In this document: in pieces, positions 1-6,573 of the stretch
Layout of the letters: every line of letters begins with the position of its first letter
How positions within the stretch are numbered: the stretch's first letter is position 1
Assembly: GCA_016702335.1 (NCBI GenBank)
Contig: JADJEF010000008.1
Location: 1-14,104 of the forward strand
Origin: Rhodocyclaceae bacterium
GTDB taxonomy: Bacteria; Pseudomonadota; Gammaproteobacteria; Burkholderiales; Rhodocyclaceae
Direction of reading: 5' to 3'
Length of the DNA: 14,104 bases
The notes under the pieces: generated by a model
The model's input: only the letters and a program-made list of their open reading frames with translations
What the model was told of the DNA's origin: nothing
Database searches by the model: none
Position numbers and translations under genes: made by a program

Positions 1-84
1 TAACGAATCGCAGGGGAATCCCTGACCGACTAGATGAATATCTAGGTTTTTCTAACGCTGAGAAGCGCCGAAAGCGGGTAATAA
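1..84 (+). other. possible 3' end of an upstream gene (portal expected)
   Basis: No complete gene is visible. Frame 3 is open from the left edge through the scaffold start and contains RLDEYLGFSNAEKRRK, a charged C-terminal-looking stretch. Frame 1 ends in tandem stops TAATAA at 79-84, directly before the scaffold ATG at 85. In P22-like phages the portal gene precedes the scaffold, so this may be the end of a portal gene with a frame error. Synteny is the main argument; the sequence itself is too short to identify the family. Confidence 0.25.
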
Positions 85-859
85 ATGTCCGACGAAGTTA
101 TCGAAGTCACTCCCACGGAGGTAGTAGTACAGGCAGTCCTAGAAGCACAACCCGGAAACTCCTGAAGTCGCACTGGAAGAAAAAGCCGGCCAAGACTTTC
201 ACGCCGCAGGCTGACCTTGATCGACAGATTGAACGAAGGATTGCAAGGAGCGCGCCAAGCATGAACGAGAAACCGCCGAATTGCGGCAGATCGCTCTACA
301 GCGGGAGCGCGGCAGGAACCTCAACGGCAAGCTCCACAAGGCGAACCGAAATCTGAGGACTTCGATAACTTCTGATGCGTACATCGCCGCGAAAGCGGAA
401 TTCATCGCAGACAAGAAAATTAATCCAACACTCACCGGAGCGTGAAACCAGCGTCCAGGCAGAGGAACGAGCGCAGACGGCGCGGCTTCGAACCGTTTGA
501 TAGCTGGAACAATGGGATAGCCACCGCAGAGGCCGAAATGCCTGACTTCCGCGATGTGATTGGTAATGCAGACGTGCCAATGACGGCACCCATGCAACAG
601 GCGATCATGGAGTCGGACGCCGGCCCGTTGGCCTATTACCCTCGCTACTCACCCGGACGAAGCGGCAGGCATTGCCGAAATGAGGTCAGTGGCGACGGTA
701 CGCGCACTCACGCGAATTGAGGACAAGTTACTGGCCCGACGGTAGCACGCGAATCCAACGTATCACCTCCTGTCGAACCGGTCAGGCGTCAAAGCGACAA
801 CCAACAAAGACCGCGTCTTCCTGACCGACAAGGAGTTTGCCGAGTGGCGCAAACGGTAG
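85..859 (+). pseudogene. phage scaffolding protein, multiply frameshifted
   Basis: The protein can be followed only by changing frame repeatedly. From ATG 85 it reads MSDEVIEVTPTEVVVQAV, then PEVALEEKAGQDF, FTPQADLDRQIERRI, ERAKHERETAELRQIALQRE, DAYIAAKAEFIADKKI, RETSVQAEERAQTARLRTV, DVIGNADVPMTAPMQQAI, LATHPDEAAGIAEM, ALTRIEDKLLAR and KDRVFLTDKEFAEWRKR. The acidic start, charged helical middle, LA-HP-EAA-I and RALTRIE-KL motifs and a basic WRKR end are typical of scaffolds encoded just before P22-type coats. The role is to guide procapsid assembly and then leave the head. Several breaks are single-base homopolymer changes: CCC at 639-641 has one C too many, TTT near 197-199 one T too many, and AA near 246 lacks an A. 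The similarity is continuous, so sequencing error is more likely than true decay. The end is uncertain: TAG 857-859 may stand for a CAG codon. Confidence 0.7.
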
Positions 860-1001
860 ATCGCCCACGCCGCTAATCCCATTTTTCTAACGCCGGCGGA
901 GCCGAAAGGAAAGACCTCGAATAGTTCTCGATACCATCGATATGATGACGCGAAGCTCAGCGTCGCTCGCGAAAATGCCAATTCATTAGCACCATGGACC
1001 G
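860..1001 (+). other. scaffold-coat junction with unreadable coat N-terminus
   Basis: A Shine-Dalgarno-like GAAAGGAAAG lies near 904-913, where the coat ribosome site would be, but no ATG follows at a normal distance. Coat-like residues reappear only as frame-mixed traces (KLSVARENAN, then FISTMDR leading into VSGIEADFLAY). The stretch is too short to hold the ~100 N-terminal residues that a P22-type coat should have. Either bases are lost here in the assembly or the coat front is deleted. Confidence 0.4.
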
Positions 1002-1853
1002 GTGTCAGGGATCGAGGCCGACTTCTTGGCTTACGCGTCCAAGGCTACCTACAACCTGGTGGGCACGGATAACACCGCGATTACCACCCTTGACGTACCC
1101 GGAAAAGCTCGCGCTCGTCTGAATCAGTGCCTTGCCCCCAAAGGTGATCGCTCGATTCAAGTGGATTCGGTAACGATGGGTTCGCTGGTTAATGGCATGG
1201 GCGACGTATTTTCAATCCTTCCAGCGCCATCAGTGAGCAGTACAAAGAGAGCGATTGCTCGTACCGCGATGGCTGACTACTACGAGAATGAGCGCGTATG
1301 GTCGATGCCTAACGCGGCTGACGTAGCCACCACGCTGGACACCTACACCGTGATTGAGGGCGATACCGATATCACTGTGGCGACACTCAGCGCGGCCGCG
1401 GTGGCTGGCATGGTCTTCACCATCGCGGGCGTCTATGACGTGCATCCCGAGACCAAGACGGCCTATAGCCACCTGAAGCAATTCACTGTTGTTAGTTCAA
1501 CGACCACAGCGGTGACGTTCTCGCCAGCGATCTACTCATCGGCTTCTGGTGCGTTGCAGAACGTGTCCGGCTTGCCGACCACGACCGCAGCGGTTACGTT
1601 CTTCGGTACAGCGTCGAAGACCTACGTCCAGCCCTTGATGTACCACAAAGAGGCGTTCCAGTTCGTCACGGCTGATTTGCCGCTGATGGACGATGCCGCC
1701 AAAGAGTGTGCGTCGTAGGCAGGACGGTCTGAGCCTGCGCGTGTGGCAAGCCAGTGACATTCGCAATGACGAATTGCTTATGCGAATTGAGTGTTTTGCT
1801 GGATTGGCTGCGCTGCGTCGAATGGGCATGTCGCTTGTCGTGTGTACAACTAA
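1002..1853 (+). CDS. major capsid (coat) protein, P22 type, 5'-truncated and frameshifted
   Basis: This builds the icosahedral head. The longest open stretch is 1002-1718. Family-like features are IEADFLAYASKATYN, VPGKARARLNQCLAPKGDRS, TAMADYYENERVWSMPNA, an inserted beta domain around GMVFTIAGVYDVHPETKTAY, and PLMYHKEAFQFVTADLPLM. The C-terminus continues in another frame as QDGLSLRVWQASDIRNDELL and GLAALR, then EWACR in a third frame. The likely stop is TAA 1851-1853, eight bases before the terminator. Inside, NPSSAISEQYKES is readable only in a second frame at about 1211-1255, so there is a pair of frame changes there, plus breaks near 1712 and 1820. The start at 1002 is a non-ATG internal codon and not the biological start; roughly 100 N-terminal residues are missing compared with the family. 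Position after a scaffold and the PETK/DGLSLRV motifs make the P22-coat assignment strong. Confidence 0.85.
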
Positions 1854-1860
1854 GCAAACC

Positions 1861-1881
1861 AAAGGGGCTACGGCCCCTTTT
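1861..1881 (+). terminator. rho-independent terminator after the coat gene
   Basis: AAAGGGGC (1861-1868) pairs with GCCCCTTT (1873-1880) around the four-base loop TACG, and a short T run closes it. The eight-bp GC-rich stem lies directly after the proposed coat stop and before the next gene's ribosome site. The T tract is short (four T, partly within the stem), so some read-through to downstream genes is likely. Confidence 0.75.
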
Positions 1882-1903
1882 CAATTCTTGAAAGGAAATT
1901 CAA

Positions 1904-2140
1904 ATGGCTACATACGAACGGATTGACTACGGCTCTGCCGATGGTTCCCAGATGGGCGGTTCAGCCTCGGACAAACTTGGCTTTTACGGCAAGGTTCCGG
2001 TGGTTCAGCGTCCCTATTCTTCGGCGCTGCATGCCACATCGGGATATCGTCCTCGTCGGACTTCGGCGCTACCCAGCTTGCTTGGGCGCACGAAGTTCAA
2101 ACACCCTGATCGGTCTGGGTGTTTGGGCGACGGTGTGTAA
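1904..2140 (+). CDS. small capsid-associated protein downstream of coat (GFYG-type), frameshifted
   Basis: ATG 1904 follows a good ribosome site (AAAGGA, 1891-1896, 7-base spacing). The N-terminus MATYERIDYGSADGSQ then DKLGFYGKVPVVQRPYSSA matches a common small phage protein placed right after coat genes; its function is unknown to me, with decoration or head-stabilising roles plausible from position. The expected C-terminus is found only in other frames: SSSDFGATQLAWAHEVQ in frame 1 and NTLIGLGVWATV in frame 0. One break is at the AAA run near 2099-2101, where adding one A joins VQ to NTLIGLG. The printed frame-2 ending (GRTKFKHPDRSGCLG and on) is therefore an artefact of frame errors. The true product would be about 77 residues. 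The gene is flanked by terminators on both sides. Confidence 0.65.
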   Translation: MATYERIDYGSADGSQMGGSASDKLGFYGKVPVVQRPYSSALHATSGYRPRRTSALPSLLGRTKFKHPDRSGCLGDGV

Positions 2141-2144
2141 ACGC

Positions 2145-2168
2145 GGGGGCTTCGGCTCCCCCTTTTTT
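2145..2168 (+). terminator. rho-independent terminator with TTCG loop
   Basis: GGGGGC (2145-2150) and the complementary arm starting GC at 2155 close a TTCG tetraloop (2151-2154), with one G-T pair or bulge at T2157. The arm runs into CCCCC and six T (2163-2168). It follows the small capsid gene and precedes the glycosyltransferase, so it separates very highly expressed head genes from later ones. Confidence 0.8.
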
Positions 2169-2189
2169 GCGAACAACCAGGACTCGCGC

Positions 2190-2952
2190 ATGAATTCAAG
2201 CTCCTACACCACGCCATTTAATTTCCCGTCGCAGGCACTCAAGGAAGACGAGAAAAGAAAGTGGTGTTTTGTATCCCGACGATCTCCAAGCCTATCGGGT
2301 CACGCTCGATTCGCTCGAAGCCTCATTGCCTGCACTGGAAGCGTCAGGATGGGATCACGCGGCGGTGTATCAGATTGGCTGCCCGTATATTTCTGCGGCT
2401 CGATCAATGATGCTGCGCAAGGCGCTTGACGCCAAGGCGACGGTGGTTGTCTTCATTGATCACGATCTGTCATGGGATTCCGGCGATCTGTTGAGGTTGA
2501 TCGAGACAAAGGGCGATGGTCGCGGGGACGTACCGATTCAAAGGGCCAATCGAAGAATACATGGGGCGATTTTCCCCGGTATCGACGGCACGCCGATTGT
2601 GCGCGAAGACGGCTGCATTAGAGCGCATTCCATCCCTGCTGGGTTTCTCAAGATCACGCGGGCAGGGGTGAATACTTTCATCATGAATTACCCCGAACTG
2701 ACCTACGGCGAGAAGTGCGCGCCGATGGTGGACTTGTTCAATCACGGCGTCATGGATCACACCTGGTATGGCGAGGATTACGCCTTTGCCAAACGGTGGC
2801 GCGAGAAGTGTGGCGATATCTGGTTAATCCCAGACAGGAACATCAATCACCACTTACCCACGGAAGAATTCAAGGGGAATTTTCACCGCTATCTACTCAA
2901 GCAGCCCGGAGGCTCAGGAATGTTCGACGTCCTAGAGAAAACGGGGCACTGA
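2190..2952 (+). CDS. GT-A-like glycosyltransferase of phage head module, frameshifted
   Basis: ATG 2190 has AGGA at 2179-2182. The true reading begins MNSSSYTTPFNFPSQALKED, then KKVVFCIPTISKP (frame 2), then YRVTLDSLEASLPALEASGW (frame 1). A DxD-type metal/sugar-nucleotide motif lies in VVVFIDHDLSW (D-H-D at 2458-2466). The segment MVAGTYRFKGPIEEYMG is readable only in frame 2 (about 2514-2566), and frame 1 resumes with AIFPGIDGTPIVREDG through GYGEDYAFAKRW-like motifs (WYGEDYAFAKRWREKCGDIW) to GNFHRYLLKQPGG. Restoring one A in AAAA 2253-2256, one C at about 2290 and one G in GGGG 2563-2566, plus one change near 2515, gives a single ~254-aa protein. Such enzymes are found beside capsid genes; target (host surface, virion protein or DNA) is not visible from sequence. 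Confidence 0.75.
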
Positions 2953-2958
2953 TGCCCG

Positions 2959-3084
2959 GTGCATTCCCTTGCCGACCTAAAGCATCTGATGGCGCGAGGA
3001 TGGAAGCAGCAAACCAAGCCGGAAGTTCCGGCACCGACTCAACCACAACCCAAGAAACGCGGCAGACCAGCCAAGAAGGGCTAA
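2959..3084 (+). CDS. small basic protein with AT-hook-like C-terminus
   Basis: A 41-aa frame from GTG 2959 reads HSLADLKHLMARGWKQQ, then a Pro/Gln linker, then PKKRGRPAKKG and stop TAA 3082-3084. The GRP core flanked by lysine and arginine is AT-hook-like, suggesting DNA contact, but this is inference. An ATG at 2952-2954 lies one frame off: removing one G from CCGGTG would give MPVHSLADLKHLM, a more normal start overlapping the glycosyltransferase stop (TGATG). The gene precedes ATG 3087 by two bases and contains that gene's ribosome site. A competing frame-0 reading (MPGAFPCRPK) runs into the next gene but looks like non-coding translation. Confidence 0.5.
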   Translation: MHSLADLKHLMARGWKQQTKPEVPAPTQPQPKKRGRPAKKG

Positions 3085-3086
3085 CC

Positions 3087-3575
3087 ATGTACAAACCGAA
3101 ACTCGGCAGCATCTTTAGCGTCTGCAATCAAGCCGTCGTCTCAACGACTGCCGGACTCGCAACGACCTTTACCGGACTGGCGATTGCCAATCCCTCTACA
3201 TCAGGCGTTGATCTGATCCTGAAGCGATTCACCTGCACACAAACAGCGGTAGGTGTGGCCGGTTCAGTCGGTCTGATGGGTGGCGTAGGAGTCGCTGCGG
3301 GATCATTGACGCCGATCAATCGTAACCTCGGCTCGGGGATTGTCGCTAAAGCCACCGCCTCCGCCGGCGCGACGATTTCAACCCCATTGCTGATCGAGAC
3401 GTATGGCTGCATTGGCTCGGTCGCGACAACCGGCTACGGCTTGCAGCCCGGTATCGTCATTGAGCTTAACGAGTCGATCATTGTGCCTCCGGGTTCATTC
3501 CTCGCCAGCTACACCACAGCGGCGACTACAAACGCCTTGGTGTTCTCGATGACTTGGGAAGAGCGGCCCCGTTAA
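3087..3575 (+). CDS. unknown virion-module protein, 162 aa
   Basis: ATG 3087 has AAGGG at 3076-3080 with six-base spacing, which decides this start over the longer open frame beginning at 2715. The protein begins MYKPKLGSIFSVCNQAVVST and is rich in Gly, Ala, Thr and Val, with predicted beta character throughout, no signal peptide and no long coiled coil. Ordered segments include LAIANPSTSGVDLILKRF, TPLLIETYGCIGS, IVIELNESIIVPPGSFLAS and a C-terminal FSMTWEERP. The pattern (NP-SG-L-L, IPPG-F near the end, WEE finish) recurs in hypothetical proteins of P22-like phages and would fit a beta-sandwich surface or decoration protein. That fold is inference; I do not know its function. It lies three bases before the gp4-like gene, so probably in the same transcript. 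Confidence 0.65.
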   Translation: MYKPKLGSIFSVCNQAVVSTTAGLATTFTGLAIANPSTSGVDLILKRFTCTQTAVGVAGSVGLMGGVGVAAGSLTPINRNLGSGIVAKATASAGATISTPLLIETYGCIGSVATTGYGLQPGIVIELNESIIVPPGSFLASYTTAATTNALVFSMTWEERPR

Positions 3576-3578
3576 GTC

Positions 3579-4275
3579 ATGGCCACCGCACAGACCATTA
3601 TCGACCGAGCATTAAGGCTCATCGGGGCGATTGCCTCGGGTGAGTCCCCGACTACGGACGAAGGTACAGACGCTCTGACCGCGTTGAATGCCATGATTGA
3701 TTCGTGGCGCAATGACCGGCTGATGGTCTATGCCCTGAGCGAATCCACGCTCACGCTGACCCCTACGGACGCCAGCTACACCATCGGATCAGGCGGGAAT
3801 ATCAACACGACTCGTCCGGTAAAGATCGAGAGCGTGTTTTGTCGTGCGGGATCGATCGATTTCCCGGTTGAGGTAGTCGATAAGGCTCGGTTTGACGCTA
3901 TCCCCGACAAGACCACGACCTCGGACATTCCGCAGTTTCTTTACTACGACTCGGCAGTCACCACGGGGAATATCAACATTTGGCCGGTGCCAAGTACCGC
4001 GAACGTCCTGCATGTCACCATGTGGACAGTCCCTGAGCGCCTTAGCCGCGGTGGAGACTACGGTCACGCTTCCACCGGGCTATGAGCGCGCCTTAGCGTA
4101 CAACCTCGCTATCGAGGTCGCCCCCGAGTACGAAAAGACCGTATCGCAGGAAGTCGCCAAGATTGCCCGCGAATCCCTTGCCGCACTCAAGAAGATCAAT
4201 TCCCGCCAAATCATTGCCTATTCGGAACTCTCCATCAATGGGAACCGTCGCGGCGATATCTATGCCGGTGATTAA
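3579..4275 (+). CDS. P22 gp4-like tail accessory factor, one frameshift
   Basis: In P22, gp4 binds under the portal, stabilises packaged DNA and starts tail assembly. The N-terminus MATAQTIIDRALRLIGAIAS, then ALTALNAMIDSWRNDRLMVY and the later YYDSAVTTGNINIWPVP segment are typical of this family (helical start, then a beta region with IxIWPxP). The first frame stops at 4085, but the family C-terminus TTVTLPPGYERALAYNLAIE, EYEKTVSQEVAKIARESL and a closing SINGNRRGDIYAGD lies in the next frame. Removing one C at 4046-4047 gives ERLSAVETTVTLPPGYERAL and a single ~231-aa protein ending at TAA 4273-4275. The break therefore looks like a one-base insertion error. Its place just before gp10 homologues is the P22 order. 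Confidence 0.85.
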
Positions 4276-4287
4276 GGGGCTTATCTA

Positions 4288-4566
4288 ATGCGCTTGCCAT
4301 TAGTCCCGCCGATAGACAGTCGTGACGGTACAGATGAGAAAGACTGCTTGTGCAAGAACCTATTGATCGAAGCGGAGGACGGTATTCAGTTAGCCACACT
4401 GCGCCCAGGACTGACGCTCAACACCTCATTCACCGCAGCAGCAGGGAACAACATTGTTGAGTTCAACGGGAGCCTAGTGACCTCCTTCGGTACAAAGCTG
4501 TATATCGAGGGGGTTGAGATTGCCACAATCAGCGCGGGGATGAAAGACTTCGCCCAATCCGCATGA
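4288..4566 (+). CDS. gp10-like N-terminal segment alone (92 aa)
   Basis: ATG 4288 has AAGGGG (4274-4279, eight-base spacing). MRLPLVPPIDSRDGTDEKD, then LLIEAEDGIQLATLRPGLTL, IVEFNGSLVTSFGTKLYI and ISAGMKDFAQSA match the first ~90 residues of gp10-like stabilisation/tail-hub proteins, which normally continue after DFAQS into a beta-propeller core. Here the ORF stops at TGA 4564-4566, overlapping the next ATG by four bases (ATGA). The core is found only from 6570. As annotated this is a stand-alone N-terminal domain, possibly produced by coupling with the next ORF. It could instead be a remnant of gp10 left after insertion of the 4563-6573 block, or a frame error might hide a fusion. Confidence 0.7.
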   Translation: MRLPLVPPIDSRDGTDEKDCLCKNLLIEAEDGIQLATLRPGLTLNTSFTAAAGNNIVEFNGSLVTSFGTKLYIEGVEIATISAGMKDFAQSA

Positions 4567-4994
4567 GACTTCCTCTCGTTCCCAAGTTATCTACCAAGGA
4601 TGGATCATCTGACAGCAATGGTCGGATGACGAATATGCTGGTGAATGCAACTTCTATCGGGGTGAGTCATGCCGAGATACGTCCGGCGCTTGCCCTTCAG
4701 GAAACCACGGCGACACCCGCACAAGGAAATGGGATCGTTGATTTCAACGGTACGTTACTGAGCATCTATGGTACAGACTTGATCATTGTTGATCCGCCCG
4801 AGGATGTGACTGCGTTCCCCTCCATTCAAGAGATAGAAGTGCCGCTGATCTACGGAATCACTGCAAGAGAGTTCAGTGGGTTCAGCTATATCTATGACTA
4901 TGAATTCGTCGGGCGCGGGATGGTGACTCTTGGGGCGACTCAAGAAGGGTACGCCAACATCAAGGTCATCGGCGTCAATTACATAACGGACTGA
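4563..4994 (+). CDS. second gp10-like N-terminus leading to propeller (143 aa)
   Basis: The start overlaps the previous stop (ATGA). MRLPLVPKLSTKDGSS, MLVNATSIGVSHAEIRPALA, GNGIVDFNGTLLSIYGTDL align well with the preceding ORF (shared MRLPLVP, DG, RP-L-L, GN-IV-FNG-L-S-GT-L), so the two are paralogous domains side by side. The last ~55 residues (IPxxTAFPSIQEIEV-type region, then GMVTLGATQEGYANIKVIG) have no counterpart in the first ORF and look like the opening strands of a propeller. It stops at TGA 4992-4994, two bases before ATG 4997. The next ORF continues the same propeller theme, so the two may be one protein interrupted by a one-base error at about 4990. Confidence 0.65.
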   Translation: MRLPLVPKLSTKDGSSDSNGRMTNMLVNATSIGVSHAEIRPALALQETTATPAQGNGIVDFNGTLLSIYGTDLIIVDPPEDVTAFPSIQEIEVPLIYGITAREFSGFSYIYDYEFVGRGMVTLGATQEGYANIKVIGVNYITD

Positions 4995-4996
4995 TC

Positions 4997-6573
4997 ATGG
5001 CAGATACGACATTCGGCTTTGCGTGGGAAGATTCGCAAGGAGTATCGACTATCCCCTATCAGCATCACAACCTACGCTATCCCTCATGTGATGGCTGAGA
5101 GTGGAGAGGTGTTCGGGATTGAGGTTGGCGGCAATGTCATCAAAATCAACAATGACGGCACAAAGACGGTGATCGGAACTGTGAACTCAGTGGGTATTCT
5201 GAGGGTGTTGCAGGCAGGGTTCGATGGGAACTCCGCTGTTGGTTTCAGGGAGGTACAAGGTGCTTGAAGAACCTACAGCGAGTCAAGGGCAGTCGTTCTT
5301 CTGGACAGAACGATACGGTTTTCAGTGGGTAGAACCGCTGCTGCCTCTGCTTGTCGGCCTAGTGAATTACACCTCCATCATTCGCGGAGTCACAGCTTAT
5401 GGTGAGAGTGGGGTAGGTACATCACAGTTACGTGCCGTGACCTGCACACCGCTAGGGGTACTGACTGCTCTCGGCACAGACGGAACGCTTGGGGTTCCTC
5501 CGACGTTGGCAGAACATCTCTGCTCTGCAATGGCGATTACTCCTGACGGCACAGTGATCGTCGGCATGGCGTATGACCCGATCTACGGTAAAGGGCAGGT
5601 GTTCAAATGGACATCCGGCACAGGAATGGTTCGCATTCCTCGGCTACCCTCCGGGGTCAATATGCTTTGGCGATCACAGTTGCTGACTGAATTGCCGTGG
5701 GTAGCGACAGACTGTACGGTGACAACTGGCGCTACTGACCCGGATTCAGGGGGCAATGCTCAGACTATTGAAGCCACAGCCAATGATGGAACGGTATATC
5801 AGACTGTACCCATCCAGACCGCTACCGCTAATCGGACGTTCAGCATCTACGTTCGCCGTGTCACAGGTACGGGCGATGTGAGCATCACGGCCAATGGTTC
5901 CGGCTTCGATGTCGTTGCTGTGACAGGTTCGTGGGTGCGGTACAGCACGACCCAAAGCGTTGCGCCGAGCAGTGTAGCGATAGGAATAAAACTGGCGGTA
6001 CTTGGGGATGTTGTGGAAGTGGCGTTTGCCCAGTACGAAACAGCGGCATCACCCTCGGTCTACGCTCCTACAGGTAGCTCGTACTACAAGTGCTGCATCA
6101 CACAAGGGTCGAACGAAATCCCCGAATACATGGGTGTATCGGATGACGGCCTCACGATCTACGGTAGCGGCGACTTTGAAGATATTGGTCACTCCTCGTT
6201 CATCTGGACAGCCGCCGCAGGATGGACGTATCTGCAACTTTCCCCTGCGGCTAGTTGGGATCGTCATGTGGCGACTTCGGCCTCGTCCGACTGCTCGATC
6301 ATTGCTGGTACGTCCGCCACATCCAGCGCGAAATTATCGTGGTCATGGACAGCAGCCGGAGGTGTGGAGCTAATAAGCCCATTGCCTGACGGTTTTGTAT
6401 CGACCTACAACTGGAATGTCTCTAGGGACGGCACTGCGCTGTCCGGGATGATCATTTCTGATCTTGGCGAGATACGGATGGCAGTAAAGGGCGGGAACAT
6501 TGTGCGCGGGGCAACCCGGCCAGTATCTACCTTGTCCGATTCATTCTTTGATTTCGCACAGGACGTATCGTGA
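4997..6573 (+). CDS. HAF-like repeat beta-propeller protein with inserted adhesin-like domain, two frameshifts
   Basis: Starting at ATG 4997 (MADTTFGFAWEDSQG), one C must be removed from CCCC 5053-5056 and one G from GGG 5248-5250; the result is a continuous ~524-aa protein. The long error-free stretch is 5224-6573. It contains repeated blade motifs: FGFAWEDSQGVSTI, SFFWTERYGFQWV, QVFKWTSGTGMVRIPRLP, SSFIWTAAAGWTYLQL and LSWSWTAAGGVELISPLP, each paired with a DG-T-I-G strand (AITPDGTVIVG, GVSDDGLTIYG, NVSRDGTALSG). This F-x-WT-x-G-x-x-L / S-DG-x-I-x-G pattern is that of HAF extracellular repeats. Between blades, at 5665-6069, sits an adhesin-like domain duplicated in the next gene. The C-terminus STLSDSFFDFAQDVS reproduces the gp10 FDFAQ motif. 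It probably forms part of the tail tip or a surface-binding appendage; this role is inferred. Confidence 0.7.
5665..6069 (+). repeat. adhesin-like domain cassette, copy 1
   Basis: About 135 residues inserted in the propeller between RIPRLPSG and ITQGSNEIPEYMG. Core pattern: PWVATDCTV, ATANDGTVYQTV, RTFSIYVRRVTGTGDVSITA, VTGSWVRYSTT, VAIGIKLAV, VVEVAFAQYETAASPSVYAP. The same layout occurs at 6627-7034. It resembles the common phage adhesin/CBM-like domain with a F-S-x-Y-x-K, WxR(Y/C) and AQ-E-G-x-x-YxPT ending. A 15-base identity (CCGTGGGTAGCGACA) lies at 5695-5709 here and 6663-6677 in copy 2. Confidence 0.75.

Noticed and set aside
442..720. 92-aa + strand ORF as an independent gene
   Set aside because: Its middle is the scaffold segment DVIGNADVPMTAPMQQ; both ends are frame-shifted nonsense.
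85..1853. Genuine decay of a defective prophage
   Set aside because: Protein motifs are well preserved between breaks and many breaks are homopolymer indels; error is more likely, though it cannot be excluded without reads.
1923..2429. 168-aa frame covering the small capsid gene, terminator and glycosyltransferase start
   Set aside because: It reads through a strong terminator and mixes pieces of two genes; family-like residues are in other frames for most of its length.
2715..3086. Open frame upstream of ATG 3087 as an N-terminal extension
   Set aside because: It overlaps the well-supported end of the glycosyltransferase, its sequence is unlike a folded protein, and ATG 3087 has a clear ribosome site.
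4030..4085. Programmed frameshift in the gp4-like gene
   Set aside because: There is no slippery heptamer, and gp4 homologues are not known to use one; a single extra C explains it.
5019..5267. 82-aa ORF as a separate gene
   Set aside because: It starts at TTG in the wrong frame; from about 5056 it is the middle of the propeller gene between two homopolymer insertions.
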